The notes: generated by a model not told the origin, from the sequence alone. A stretch of 64,000 nt of DNA from Coprobacillaceae bacterium UN01-12pH3A (GCA_027676805.1 JAQENU010000014.1:22861-86860); one strand, 5' to 3'. Numbered from the stretch's first letter, positions 1 through 7,983 are shown. Translations and numbers: made by a program.

Positions 1-363
1 CAGCATGCTTCTTACAGGAGCCAATCCTGTTCCTCCGGTAATAACAACTAAATGTTTTCCTTTGAATTCTTGATCTAAAGGCCACCCTTTTCCATAAGGT
101 CCACGCAGGAATAATGTATCTCCTGCTCCCTTGTTGAAAATTTCATCTGTCACTTTACCGACAGAACGAATTGTAAAGTCCATCCATCCATCTCCATGAG
201 CCGACACTGAGATAGGTGCCTCACCGATTTTAGGAATAGATAATTGTAAGAATTGTCCATGATCCGGTTTAATGTCACTTTCAACTCTAAATGTATATTC
301 TAAAGCACTTTCTTTTTTAACATCAATAATTTTACAAGGTACTGGTTTAACTGGATTATTCAT
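1..363 (-). CDS. asrB: Anaerobic sulfite reductase subunit B (partial, C-terminus outside window)
   Basis: This is the N-terminal 121 residues of a ferredoxin-NADP reductase-like flavoprotein, running off the left edge. The visible part has the FAD-binding beta-barrel, with an RGPYG motif typical of the flavin fold. It then enters the NAD(P)-binding domain at VITGGTGLAPVRSML. In the Asr complex, AsrB passes electrons from NADH towards the sulfite-reducing subunit. Its ATG overlaps the asrA stop codon by one base (TAATG), so the two are translationally coupled. The family assignment rests on the fold motifs and on adjacency to asrA. Alone it could be read as a dihydroorotate dehydrogenase electron-transfer subunit. 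An asrC gene would be expected just beyond position 1. Confidence 0.9.
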   Translation of the reverse strand, partial: MNNPVKPVPCKIIDVKKESALEYTFRVESDIKPDHGQFLQLSIPKIGEAPISVSAHGDGWMDFTIRSVGKVTDEIFNKGAGDTLFLRGPYGKGWPLDQEFKGKHLVVITGGTGLAPVRSML

Positions 364-1397
364 TATTCCTCTCCTTTTGCTTCAATTTCTTCAATGGCAT
401 TTGCCATTTTCTTAACTGTTGCAGTAACAGAAATGCATTCCGGACATCTTGATGTACAACGTCCGCATCCTACACACATATGATAATCTTTGAAACGTGC
501 TTTATAATCATGGAATTTATGTAAGATCTTATAACGCATACGATCTCCGGTTGTCGGACGGAAAGAATGCCCTCCAGCCATATCACTAAATCCCTCAATT
601 TGGCATGATGCAGAAGTTCTTTTTCTTTCCCCTACATTAGCATTTTCATTATAAATAATGTCTGTTGTGGTAAAGCAGGTACAAGTTGAACAGGCAATTG
701 TACACGCTCCGCAAGAAATACAGCGTTTATTGAATTCCTGCCACATTGGATGCTTTTTCAATGCATTCAAAGTAGCTTTATCCTTGATTTCAGGAATCAT
801 CACTTCAATTTGATTCTTTTCAATGAATTCTACATTGAACGCTTCTTCTTTAGCATCAGTAAAATAAGGTGCAAAAGCCTCATCTTTTACTTCAATCATC
901 AATTCTCCTTCTTGATGACGAACAGCTAAGCTGTAATGATCACTTTTATTGGCATTCATGCTGACACAAAAGCATGTATCCCAACCGCTAGTACATTCCA
1001 TTAAAACGATTTTCACTCTGTCTTGAACACGTTTGTAATAAAAGTCTTCAAATCCCCCGTTTTTTAAATAAATCTGATTTTGATGTTCCATAGCATTGAT
1101 ATCACATGGACGCATGAAAATTAAAATCGGTTTATTCTTTGTTTTGCTTTCACGATATTCATCTTCAGTAAAATAGAATAATGATTGTGTGATTGGGGTA
1201 ATCACTTCTTTTGCAGGGTAATCTGATTTTTCATCAAATACGATATCCTCTACTTTGTTAATTAAGTCATAACGAATAATATCCGTATCTGAATATCTTC
1301 CCTGTTTACTAAATCTCTTTGGTGCATAGATGTCATACTCCTTAGACAACTCAGCCAAGATATCATTCGCTTGTTCAAAAACGACTTTATATCCCAT
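363..1397 (-). CDS. asrA: Anaerobic sulfite reductase subunit A, 4Fe-4S ferredoxin-like
   Basis: A 344-residue cytoplasmic electron-transfer subunit of the dissimilatory-type anaerobic sulfite reductase (AsrABC), which reduces sulfite to sulfide. Two cysteine clusters are visible: CISCGACTIACSTCTC from residue 226, and CVGCGRCTSRCPE from residue 308. Both are 4Fe-4S ligand patterns, and the second is a classical ferredoxin motif. The length is normal for AsrA. The ATG follows an AGGAGG-type site. It is the first gene of the asr operon and is divergent from a LysR regulator, which probably controls it. Hydrogenase/sulfur reductase beta subunits (HydB family) share this architecture, but the following asrB-like gene favours AsrA. 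Confidence 0.9.
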   Translation of the reverse strand: MGYKVVFEQANDILAELSKEYDIYAPKRFSKQGRYSDTDIIRYDLINKVEDIVFDEKSDYPAKEVITPITQSLFYFTEDEYRESKTKNKPILIFMRPCDINAMEHQNQIYLKNGGFEDFYYKRVQDRVKIVLMECTSGWDTCFCVSMNANKSDHYSLAVRHQEGELMIEVKDEAFAPYFTDAKEEAFNVEFIEKNQIEVMIPEIKDKATLNALKKHPMWQEFNKRCISCGACTIACSTCTCFTTTDIIYNENANVGERKRTSASCQIEGFSDMAGGHSFRPTTGDRMRYKILHKFHDYKARFKDYHMCVGCGRCTSRCPECISVTATVKKMANAIEEIEAKGEE

Positions 1398-1486
1398 TAT
1401 TTTTCCTCCTAGCTTAAATTCATATTTACATTAACAATTATATCACTATCTGTGTTATTATAGTAATAGCAAAAACAAATAACATC

Positions 1487-1503
1487 TATTGATTTTTTCA
1501 ATA
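1487..1503. promoter_or_regulatory. Inverted repeat in asrA-lysR intergenic region, possible LysR site
   Basis: TATTGA-N5-TCAATA lies between the divergent asrA and LysR genes, just upstream of the LysR ribosome binding site. LysR proteins often bind short dyads in such regions. The assignment is positional only, and the dyad could equally be chance in AT-rich DNA. Confidence 0.3.
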
Positions 1504-1518
1504 ACACAGGAGGAATTT

Positions 1519-2397
1519 ATGATAACCCGAAGACATTTATTTATCTTTAAGACCGTAGCCGAAACAAAATCAATGTCCAAAGCTGCGAAAGCACTTTATA
1601 TCTCTCAGCCAACGATTTCCCAAAAAATTCAGGAAATTGAAAATTTCTATGGTGTTAAGTTGTTTGAACGTTACTCTAAAACGCTTTTAATCAGTGATGA
1701 AGGACAGATTTTATTGGAAAAAGCAAATCAAATTCTTGAGTCTTTCGATGAAATCGATCATATCTTTTCCGATATCAATCAATTTCCTTTGCGGATCGGG
1801 GCTACTTTGACGATCGGCGGTACCATCTTTGCGCCAATGCTAAAAAAGCTGAAACAGGAAAATCCCGGCTTGCAGCTGCAAGTCTATGTCGATAACAGCC
1901 ATATCATCGAAGAAATGATCTTAAATAATAAATTAGATATTGCACTGATTGAAGGTACGATTGAACATCCCGATATTTTAGTGGAGCCTGTCATCAATGA
2001 CCAGTTAATCTTTGTGGCTTCCAGCCATTATGAAGGATTGAAAGGCAGAAGCCATTTTATCTTGGAAGATTTAAAGACATTGGATCTCATCGATCGTGAA
2101 GAAGGCAGCGGAACACGTGAGCAGTTAGAGAGCTGTTTGAAAGATCAGAATTTCACGATACACCCGACTTGGCAATGCCACAGCTGGGAAGCCGTGAAGC
2201 AGGCTGTATTAAACGATCATGGGATTGCCCTTGTACCGGTGAAACTGGTAGAAAACGAATTGCAGCAAGGCTTGCTGCAGATCATCAATGTCAGCAATAT
2301 CATCTTAGAGCGAAAATTTTCAATCTGTGCACATAAAAATAAAACTATTGATAAAAAAATGCAAGCCTTTATTGAGACTTGCAAAACCTACTCATAA
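1519..2397 (+). CDS. LysR family transcriptional regulator, likely of the asr genes
   Basis: A 292-residue LysR-type regulator. The winged helix-turn-helix is in the first 60 residues (AAKALYISQPTISQKIQEIE is the recognition region). It is followed by a substrate-binding-protein-like effector domain. I chose the ATG at 1519 because AGGAGG sits at 1508-1513, five bases upstream. An in-frame TTG at 1489 has no such site. The gene is divergent from asrA, the classic LysR arrangement, so it most likely senses a sulfur or redox ligand and controls sulfite reductase. Its effector cannot be read from the sequence. Its 3' end overlaps the convergent acetyltransferase by ten bases. Confidence 0.88.
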   Translation: MITRRHLFIFKTVAETKSMSKAAKALYISQPTISQKIQEIENFYGVKLFERYSKTLLISDEGQILLEKANQILESFDEIDHIFSDINQFPLRIGATLTIGGTIFAPMLKKLKQENPGLQLQVYVDNSHIIEEMILNNKLDIALIEGTIEHPDILVEPVINDQLIFVASSHYEGLKGRSHFILEDLKTLDLIDREEGSGTREQLESCLKDQNFTIHPTWQCHSWEAVKQAVLNDHGIALVPVKLVENELQQGLLQIINVSNIILERKFSICAHKNKTIDKKMQAFIETCKTYS

Positions 2398-2975
2398 GAA
2401 CGAACTGCTTGCTCTTCGTTCTTTTTTATTACTTTACAGGGATTCCCAACTGCAATGACATTCGCTTCGATGTCCTTAGTAACAACACTTCCCGCACCGA
2501 TGACACTGTTATCACCGATCGTCACTCCCGGCAAGATAATACAGCCGCCGCCAATCCAAACATTCTGCCCAATTACGACAGGTTTTCCATACTCGATGGA
2601 TTTTTTTCTCTTTTGTGAGTCTAAAGAGTGACAGGCTGTATAGATTTGCGTATAAGGCCCTATCAATGTATGATCACCGATATAAATCGGACAGACATCT
2701 AACAAGACACAGCCATAATTCAGCATGACTTCTTTCCCTAAATAAATATTATAGCCATAATCACAATAAAACGGCGGTTTCACCCAAAAATTACCGGTTG
2801 TATGGAGCAGCTTTTTTAATAAGCGATGACGCATATTAACTTCATGAAAAGTGCTTTGATTATATCGCTTTAAAAGCCGGCTTGTCCTGTCACGTTCCCA
2901 GATCAGCCGCGGATCAAGAGGAGAATAATCCAGCCCACTGATCATTTTTTCTTTTTCACTCATCTTTTTAGCCAT
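2388..2975 (-). CDS. Sugar O-acetyltransferase (maltose/galactoside type)
   Basis: A 195-residue left-handed beta-helix acetyltransferase of the maltose/galactoside O-acetyltransferase group, which moves acetyl from acetyl-CoA to a sugar hydroxyl. The N-terminal Mac-type region (MISGLDYSPLDPRL) is present. So are hexapeptide turns (IYLGKEVMLNYGC, IGDHTLIGP, VWIGGGCIILPGVTIGDNSVIGAGSVVTKDI) and the catalytic-type histidine in YTACHSLD. It ends with VAVGNPCKVIKK, typical of the family. It is the last gene of an XRE / membrane protein / acetyltransferase unit and overlaps the membrane protein gene by 16 bases. Substrate is unknown. It is a distant paralogue of the gene at 5001-5612. Confidence 0.88.
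   Translation of the reverse strand: MAKKMSEKEKMISGLDYSPLDPRLIWERDRTSRLLKRYNQSTFHEVNMRHRLLKKLLHTTGNFWVKPPFYCDYGYNIYLGKEVMLNYGCVLLDVCPIYIGDHTLIGPYTQIYTACHSLDSQKRKKSIEYGKPVVIGQNVWIGGGCIILPGVTIGDNSVIGAGSVVTKDIEANVIAVGNPCKVIKKNEEQAVRSYE
2396..2429 (+). terminator. Rho-independent terminator of the LysR gene
   Basis: AAGAACGAA pairs with TTCGTTCTT (2396-2404 / 2415-2423), followed by a T run. It begins inside the LysR stop codon and lies within the 3' end of the convergent acetyltransferase gene. Confidence 0.75.
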
Positions 2976-3280
2976 AGAATGCCCTTCCCAATCATTGCTC
3001 CTGCAAACGATAACAGAGCAAAAACAACCGTATAAACAGACGCTGAAGAATTATAAAACAAATAGATCGTTGGTAAAAACAAAAGACCTACAAGAAGTGA
3101 ATAGATTACAGCTTTATTTTCTTTTAACCCATAATACAGTCCATTAACAAAGCATAAAACCGGGACAACACCCAATAAGATAAACATGGCAGATCCGGTG
3201 TCTCGAATAAGCATTGGCAATAGGTAAAAACAACTGATCGGGCATATCAGGTAGATGCCCCATTTTTTTATTTCTTTCAT
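2960..3280 (-). CDS. Small integral membrane protein, unknown function
   Basis: A 106-residue protein with about four hydrophobic segments (near residues 8-24, 29-50, 57-76 and 80-102), so probably an inner-membrane protein. I recognise no domain. The ATG has a GGAGGA site and lies one base after the stop of the upstream XRE regulator. Its end overlaps the acetyltransferase start by 16 bases. XRE regulators with a membrane segment are often followed by a small membrane protein like this one, so the pair may act together, but that is inference. Confidence 0.75.
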   Translation of the reverse strand: MKEIKKWGIYLICPISCFYLLPMLIRDTGSAMFILLGVVPVLCFVNGLYYGLKENKAVIYSLLVGLLFLPTIYLFYNSSASVYTVVFALLSFAGAMIGKGILWLKR

Positions 3281-3281
3281 A

Positions 3282-3689
3282 CTAAATTCCTCCTACATCA
3301 ACAATCGCTTCTTTATCAGCCTGAACGGTTTTACTATTAGCATTTCTAAAACTGGTGTAAGAAAAAATGATGGATAAGATACTTATAATCAGCAGTACAA
3401 TCAAAGCTACACCAAAGCCTTTAATAATTTTTATGAGCATACTGGCTAGCTTTTCAACGTTGCTCATACGATCCATCACGATCGAAGAAACATCATTGTC
3501 TAACAATTCATCCAAACTGATCCGAAACAATTTAGACAAATCTTTTGCTTTATCGATCGTTGGCATTGCCTGATTCGTCTCCCAGTTGGAGATTGTCTGT
3601 CTGGTCACCGATAGCTGTTCAGCTACTTTTTCCTGCGATAACCCTCTGCTCTTTCTTAATTGAATTAATTTATCCCCAAACGTCATCAT
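3282..3689 (-). CDS. XRE family regulator with C-terminal membrane anchor
   Basis: A 135-residue protein with a Cro/CI-type helix-turn-helix over residues 5-65; the recognition part is SVTRQTISNWETNQAMP. A single hydrophobic segment follows at about residues 92-112 (IKGFGVALIVLLIISILSII). This places the DNA-binding domain in the cytoplasm on a membrane tether, a known layout in Bacillota. The start is ATG-ATG behind AGGGGAG. It heads a three-gene unit with the small membrane protein and acetyltransferase. A TATAAT-like -10 box lies at 3709-3714. Confidence 0.85.
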   Translation of the reverse strand: MMTFGDKLIQLRKSRGLSQEKVAEQLSVTRQTISNWETNQAMPTIDKAKDLSKLFRISLDELLDNDVSSIVMDRMSNVEKLASMLIKIIKGFGVALIVLLIISILSIIFSYTSFRNANSKTVQADKEAIVDVGGI

Positions 3690-3917
3690 AACTCCCCTTT
3701 CTATTTATATTATAAGCATTTCACCCTAATTTTGGCTATCAAATCGATTAGACATCTTGTCAAATCCTCTTAACATTATTCTTTTTTTGATAATAATCCT
3801 TTCCTTTATTATATAGAACTTTAAATAAAAGCACAATTGCTTACATAGTCAGTAAATAAACGGTCAATTAAAGTCCTGATACCTCTTCCTTTTATTTCAC
3901 ATTTAGTTTTGCTTTCC

Positions 3918-3943
3918 ATACAAAAAGATTTCTCTTTTTGTAT
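3918..3943. terminator. Perfect hairpin just past the truncated aminotransferase
   Basis: An 11-base stem, ATACAAAAAGA / TCTTTTTGTAT with a four-base loop, lies 22 bases downstream of the truncated gene's stop. No clear T run follows on the minus strand, so termination is uncertain. It may be the original terminator left after an internal deletion. The remainder of 3690-3964 is AT-rich and shows no gene. Confidence 0.5.
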
Positions 3944-3964
3944 CCAGCGCTTTATTTACACCGT

Positions 3965-4441
3965 CTACTTTCGAGGAATCTTATCCACATCACTGCTTAA
4001 TGACAATGAACCTAAACTCATTCCATGAAACCCTCCGGAAAAAGCAAAAATATTGGTTCTTTTAGTATATTTTCCGACTAATTTTAAAGCAGCTTCTACT
4101 GCATTGGTTCCAGTTGGACCGCATGACATTATTTTATAATCTAAATGTCTTGGAGCTAATATATTTTCATAAAATATCTTTAAAAACGTTTCTTTTGCTT
4201 TGGTATTCATATCAAGCCCATGGATAATATGATCTTCTTTTAAATACTCTACAACTGCATGTTTGATATATTCATGATTGTGACCAAAATTTAATGCACC
4301 CGCCCCAGCAAAAAAATCAATATAGGAACGACCATCCGCATCGATCATAAGTGCATTTTTAGCATTTGTGAATGTCATCGGATAATTTCTTGAATAAGAA
4401 CGCACATTGGATTCTACCTCTTCAAATATTGTTGTATTCAT
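3965..4441 (-). pseudogene. Truncated diaminobutyrate/ectoine-type class III aminotransferase (N-terminal part)
   Basis: This 158-residue reading frame matches only the N-terminal third of class III PLP aminotransferases of the diaminobutyrate-2-oxoglutarate type (EctB/Dat). Recognisable parts are FDYFAGAGALNFGHNH-like sequence (here IDFFAGAGALNFGHNH), the phosphate-binding region SCGPTGTNAVEAALKLVGKYT, and AFSGGFHGMSLGSLSLS. Full members have roughly 400 or more residues. The conserved PLP-binding lysine and the C-terminal domain are missing, so it cannot be an active transaminase. The start is intact, with a good GAGGGGG site and a MerR-type promoter. This suggests a recent 3' deletion rather than long decay. 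Confidence 0.75.
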
Positions 4442-4463
4442 TTTTATTCCCCCTCACAATTAA

Positions 4464-4494
4464 ATCGTACACTTAAAGTTAACTTTAAAGTCAA
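4464..4494 (-). promoter_or_regulatory. MerR-type promoter (19-bp spacer) facing the truncated aminotransferase
   Basis: On the minus strand, TTGACT (4489-4494) and TACGAT (4464-4469) are 19 bases apart. The spacer holds the perfect 16-bp palindrome TTAAAGTTAACTTTAA (4473-4488). A 19-bp spacer with a central dyad is the signature of promoters activated by MerR proteins through DNA untwisting. The divergent MerR gene at 4552 is the obvious regulator. Confidence 0.72.
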
Positions 4495-4501
4495 TAGTTT
4501 C

Positions 4502-4531
4502 TTGACAAAAAGAATATATAGTGTTTATCAT
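4502..4531 (+). promoter_or_regulatory. Sigma-A-like promoter of the MerR gene
   Basis: TTGACA (4502-4507) and TATCAT (4526-4531) are separated by 18 bases, with the MerR ATG 20 bases downstream of the -10 box. Confidence 0.6.
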
Positions 4532-4551
4532 ATAAAAAAGAGGGGGGAATT

Positions 4552-4974
4552 ATGAAGTATACAATTAAAAAAGTGGCAGAAAGAATGAATCTTACTCCTT
4601 CTACAATTCGTTATTATGACAAAGAAGGACTGCTTCCTTTTATTGAGCGAAAAGCTTCCGGCTATCGCTTGTTTGCGGAATCGGATATTCAGATGCTGTT
4701 GGTTATTGACTGCTTAAAAAGAACCAGAATGCCCATCAAAGATATTAAGACATTCACTGATTGGGTAAAGGCTGGGGATTGTTCCCAACAGGAACGATAT
4801 GACATGTTTTTAGAAAGAAAACAAGCCATTGAAGACCAAATGGCTGAATTGCAGAAATCATTGGAACTCATCGATCATAAATGCCGGTATTATAAAACCG
4901 CTTTAGAAGCCGGAACGGAAGATATTCATAGACAAGCCAATCGAACATGTGAAGATGCACCACGGGAAAACTAG
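4552..4974 (+). CDS. MerR family transcriptional regulator
   Basis: A 140-residue MerR-type regulator. The N-terminal winged helix (IKKVAERMNLTPSTIRYYDKEGLLPFIER) is followed by the second half of the DNA-binding region (SGYRLFAESDIQMLLVIDCLKRT). A coiled-coil dimerisation helix runs over about residues 80-120. The C-terminal tail has two cysteines and no large effector domain, as in the NmlR/AdhR-like subgroup. It is divergent from the truncated aminotransferase and its 19-bp-spacer promoter, and it is followed 26 bases later by an acetyltransferase. It probably controls both directions. The start is supported by a run of G in the ribosome binding site. Confidence 0.85.
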   Translation: MKYTIKKVAERMNLTPSTIRYYDKEGLLPFIERKASGYRLFAESDIQMLLVIDCLKRTRMPIKDIKTFTDWVKAGDCSQQERYDMFLERKQAIEDQMAELQKSLELIDHKCRYYKTALEAGTEDIHRQANRTCEDAPREN

Positions 4975-5000
4975 ATGGGGAGCAAAAGAAAGGAAACAAC

Positions 5001-5612
5001 ATGGTAAATAATAAGGAACGATTAATAGCAGGAAAATTATACCGATCAGAAGGAGAAGAAATTTCACAGATGAAACGTCATGGGCGTCGCTTAAGTTATT
5101 TATTCAATCAGACTGCACCAGATGAAAATGAATTACGTGAAAAGCTTATTCGAGAACTCTTTGGTTCCGCAGGTAAAAACATTTATGTTAAAGCTCCGTT
5201 TTACTGCAGTCACGGTTCTAACATTTCTGTCAGTGATGACTGCTTTATCAATTTTGACTGTATCTTTTTAGATTTAAATAGGATCACTCTAGGCGATCAT
5301 GTAATGATTGGTCCAAGGGTATCCATTTACACTGCTTCTCATCCCATTGATTTAGAAGTCAGAAAATCAGGTTTAGAATATGCATTGCCAGTGACAATTG
5401 GCAATGACGTTTGGATTGCTGGCAGTGTAGTCATCAATCCCGGAGTTACAATTGGCGAAGGCACGATCATTGGTTCTGGTGCTGTCGTGACCAAAGACAT
5501 TCCCGCGGGTGTCATCGCCGCCGGTAATCCCTGCAAGGTCATTCGCAATATAACACCAGCTGACCGCCAATACTGGTTGGAACAGCAGACCGACTATTTA
5601 AACGCTCTATAA
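5001..5612 (+). CDS. Sugar O-acetyltransferase (Maa/LacA-like)
   Basis: A 203-residue left-handed beta-helix acetyltransferase. It carries the Mac N-terminal motif (KERLIAGKLYRSEGEEI) and hexapeptide repeats through residues 60-185. These include HGSNISVSDDCFINFDC, IGPRVSIYTASHPID with the catalytic-type His, and VWIAGSVVINPGVTIGEGTIIGSGAVVTKDIPAGV. Its substrate is unknown; maltose, glucose or a thiogalactoside are typical for the family. It lies 26 bases after the MerR gene on the same strand, so it is likely co-transcribed. It is a second copy of the enzyme type found at 2388-2975. The AAAGGA site supports the ATG. Confidence 0.88.
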   Translation: MVNNKERLIAGKLYRSEGEEISQMKRHGRRLSYLFNQTAPDENELREKLIRELFGSAGKNIYVKAPFYCSHGSNISVSDDCFINFDCIFLDLNRITLGDHVMIGPRVSIYTASHPIDLEVRKSGLEYALPVTIGNDVWIAGSVVINPGVTIGEGTIIGSGAVVTKDIPAGVIAAGNPCKVIRNITPADRQYWLEQQTDYLNAL

Positions 5613-5655
5613 AAGACAGAGATTGATTCAATCTGAATCATCCCCTGTCTTTTAT
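5609..5655. terminator. Bidirectional terminator between acetyltransferase and hydrolase genes
   Basis: An 11-bp outer stem (ATAAAAGACAG / CTGTCTTTTAT) encloses a second perfect hairpin TGATTCA-ATC-TGAATCA at 5624-5640. A/T runs on both sides suit termination of both convergent genes. Confidence 0.75.
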
Positions 5656-5670
5656 AATTTTAATTACCTT

Positions 5671-6315
5671 TTAAACAGATGGTTCCTCTAATATGGATTT
5701 TAAAACAGTGTAGAGTCCCTCCGGGTTTTCTAGCATGATCATATGACAGGCATTAGGAACAAAACGAATCTCTAATTTTTCCAGTGTGCTCATCGGTAAA
5801 TTTAAATCTTCAATTTTACGTTCATATTCTATCTGATTACGGTCACCGTAAATCGCATATACCTTTTGATCCAGCAATTCTAAATAATGTGTATAGTCAA
5901 AATCTTCCTGAATTTCTTTAAACAACTCCGGCGTATAATATTTCCTTTCATCTTGAAACATTTCCAAAATTTTATCCCCATATGCCGTCATATGCTCCGG
6001 TGTCATTAAATTTCTATAAAAACTTTCAGCCGGTTTCAGATTCGTATCTAAATAAATAATTTTCTTGAATGCCATTTTATATACAGCTGCCAATTCTAAG
6101 GCAATAAGCCCGCCAAGACTATGACCGATCACTACATCATAATCAGAAGGATAATGTGTATAAACCCACTTGCTGATATCTTTTACTTTTGTTGCTTTTA
6201 AAGTGACATCATGCGGATACTCCACATAATCTACTTCATATTCTTTTAAATAGGGATCTAGCTGTTTCCATATCTCTTTTGTGCAATTCACCCCATAAAG
6301 GATTAATAGTTTCAT
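5671..6315 (-). CDS. Alpha/beta hydrolase, unknown substrate
   Basis: A 214-residue alpha/beta-fold hydrolase. The nucleophile elbow is GHSLGG, and a C-terminal histidine in PNACHMIMLENPEG matches the catalytic His position. An acid within the YAIYGDRNQ segment completes a plausible triad. It is probably a cytoplasmic esterase or thioesterase-like enzyme. I prefer the ATG at 6315 (MKLLILYG is a typical first strand). An in-frame ATG at 6345 would add ten basic residues and overlap the nitrilase gene, and has a weak AAAGGG site. It is the last gene of a DUF3795 / nitrilase / hydrolase unit. Confidence 0.78.
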   Translation of the reverse strand: MKLLILYGVNCTKEIWKQLDPYLKEYEVDYVEYPHDVTLKATKVKDISKWVYTHYPSDYDVVIGHSLGGLIALELAAVYKMAFKKIIYLDTNLKPAESFYRNLMTPEHMTAYGDKILEMFQDERKYYTPELFKEIQEDFDYTHYLELLDQKVYAIYGDRNQIEYERKIEDLNLPMSTLEKLEIRFVPNACHMIMLENPEGLYTVLKSILEEPSV

Positions 6316-6319
6316 TTTT

Positions 6320-7198
6320 CTAGCGCTTTTCCTTTGCCATTTCATAAAATTGAATGCCCTTTTTTATATCCGGTTTCAATATCAAACGGCGAAAGAGAAA
6401 ATTTCCTTTCTTAATATTTTTTCCATAAAATCGAACTTCCGATTTTCTTTTCTTTGCTTCTAAAACAACGTCAATTCCTACAGCTTCCTTAACAGGACAA
6501 ATTAAGCTTTTGCCCTCTTGTGAATAAATTTTAGAATATCCATTTAGATGAAATCCGGCATTCATCATCATTTTCCCGGTATTTCCAAGCATATAATCTA
6601 ATTTACCGATACTATTTACATAAACAACGGGTACTTCAAAGGCTTTTAAGTAAGCATTGCAGAAATGGTTATTTGTTTTTAATTCCTTTTCTTTTTTCTT
6701 TGGGTCGCTTGGTGATCCATGCGGAAACAAAATCAAAGAAAGAGATTCTTCCTTGATGGATTCATAGAAGTGACGCCTTCTTGCATCATAGCAGATTCCC
6801 ACTCCGACTTTTCCAAAGGGAGTTGCAATTACATTCGAAAAGTTACCTCTCTTAAACAGGTAAGATTCTCCCTCACTTTTTCTTACAATGCCGTAAACTT
6901 GATCCTCTCCGGCAATTAAATAGGAATTATATATATCATTGTTTTCTTGTTCCAAAAAGCCAACCGCAATAGAAGTATGAAACTTTTTCGCTGTCTCTAT
7001 TGCCCAATTAATTGCCACTTTGCCTTGTTCATCCGCATATTGCCAAATGGCATCACTTCCCATATAGCTACATAAAGCAAGTTCAGGTAATACAACTAAA
7101 TCCGGCTGTGGTAGTTTTTGGATAAGTGATTCTATATAGACTTTGCGTTGATTGATTCCTTTAATATCATTATTTAATTCTAAGGTAAATATTCTCAC
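6320..7198 (-). CDS. Carbon-nitrogen hydrolase (nitrilase superfamily)
   Basis: A 292-residue member of the nitrilase/amidase superfamily, which hydrolyses carbon-nitrogen bonds of amides or nitriles. The Glu-Lys-Cys triad can be placed at E39 (VVLPELALCS), K107 (IVRKSEGESYLFKRG) and C136 (GVGICYDARRRHF). The start is GTG and overlaps the upstream stop (GTGA), so translation is coupled to the DUF3795 gene. The amide substrate is unknown. Close context with an alpha/beta hydrolase suggests sequential hydrolysis of one small molecule, which is inference. Confidence 0.82.
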   Translation of the reverse strand: MRIFTLELNNDIKGINQRKVYIESLIQKLPQPDLVVLPELALCSYMGSDAIWQYADEQGKVAINWAIETAKKFHTSIAVGFLEQENNDIYNSYLIAGEDQVYGIVRKSEGESYLFKRGNFSNVIATPFGKVGVGICYDARRRHFYESIKEESLSLILFPHGSPSDPKKKEKELKTNNHFCNAYLKAFEVPVVYVNSIGKLDYMLGNTGKMMMNAGFHLNGYSKIYSQEGKSLICPVKEAVGIDVVLEAKKRKSEVRFYGKNIKKGNFLFRRLILKPDIKKGIQFYEMAKEKR

Positions 7199-7620
7199 TC
7201 ATTCCCCTCCTCCATTTTAGTCTGACATTCGCTGCATTCTCCATCGTGCAAAGAAATAATACCGCCACAGTGCTCACATGTATATTTGAGCTTTTGCAGA
7301 CGCATAAATTCGTCAAGTCCTTTTTCCTTAACAAGTTCACTGTTTTTCATCAGGCTCGTCTGATAGCGTTTATTATAACTTTTTTCTAAATTCTTCACTC
7401 GAATACAAGGATATTCCACGCATTCAAAACAATACATAATATTTTTAGCTTTTACACAATCTTTTATTTTACATTTTCGACAGTGTTCCGGTTTACCATA
7501 ATCACTTTTTAAGCATCCGTCGCAAGGCTTCTTATGATAACAATGTTTATAACAGACTAAACAGTTCATGCCGCAAGGAGCAAAATAAACTGGGTCAATA
7601 TTTGTTTTAGGCATTTTCAT
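7195..7620 (-). CDS. Cysteine-rich DUF3795-type protein
   Basis: A 141-residue protein with about twenty cysteines in the DUF3795 style. PCGMNCLVCYKHCYHKKPC (residues 16-34) is followed by CDGCL, CRKCKIKDC and CFECVEYPC, then a C-terminal zinc-ribbon-like pair CEHCGG...CSECQ. It probably binds zinc or an iron-sulfur centre. The family has no established function to my knowledge. It overlaps the nitrilase start. The ATG is preceded by AAAGGAG. Confidence 0.75.
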   Translation of the reverse strand: MKMPKTNIDPVYFAPCGMNCLVCYKHCYHKKPCDGCLKSDYGKPEHCRKCKIKDCVKAKNIMYCFECVEYPCIRVKNLEKSYNKRYQTSLMKNSELVKEKGLDEFMRLQKLKYTCEHCGGIISLHDGECSECQTKMEEGNE

Positions 7621-7638
7621 AATTTTCTCCTTTGCTTC

Positions 7639-7887
7639 CTACTTTATTCTTTCACCATGCACTTTAACTCTTCCATGATCGGGACATTCCACATCAAACA
7701 TCGCCGCTTTATGCTCACCGTAATCCAATTCAGCTCCATTTAATACAGCATACAGCATCGGATACAGCTGATTCCACAATTCATGACATATCGGCGGACA
7801 GAGATCTTCCACTATAAAACTATCCCCGGTTTTATGATACCCGCCACGACATTGACTGTCGGTAATCGTTAGTTTTACTTTTGCCAT
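7639..7887 (-). CDS. TIGR04076-like small protein
   Basis: An 82-residue cytoplasmic protein beginning MAKVKLTITDSQCRGGYHKTGDSF and containing VEDLCPPICHELW. This matches my recollection of the uncharacterised TIGR04076 family, common in anaerobes. It has four cysteines and a CPDHGRV segment near the end. I chose the ATG at 7887 because GGGAGGGG lies just upstream. An in-frame TTG at 7929 is unsupported. It lies 18 bases upstream of the DUF3795 gene, so it may start that operon. Function unknown. Confidence 0.75.
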   Translation of the reverse strand: MAKVKLTITDSQCRGGYHKTGDSFIVEDLCPPICHELWNQLYPMLYAVLNGAELDYGEHKAAMFDVECPDHGRVKVHGERIK

Positions 7888-7931
7888 GACAATCCCCTCC
7901 CTATATAATCTTATTATAACATTATCCAAAC

Positions 7932-7962
7932 AAAAAAGAACGCCCTAAATCCTAAGACGTTC
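7932..7962 (-). terminator. Terminator of the arsC operon
   Basis: On the minus strand an eight-base stem with two G-U pairs (7955-7962 / 7938-7945) is followed by six T, directly after the arsC stop. Confidence 0.7.
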
Positions 7963-7983
7963 CCATATAATCAGATAAATTTG

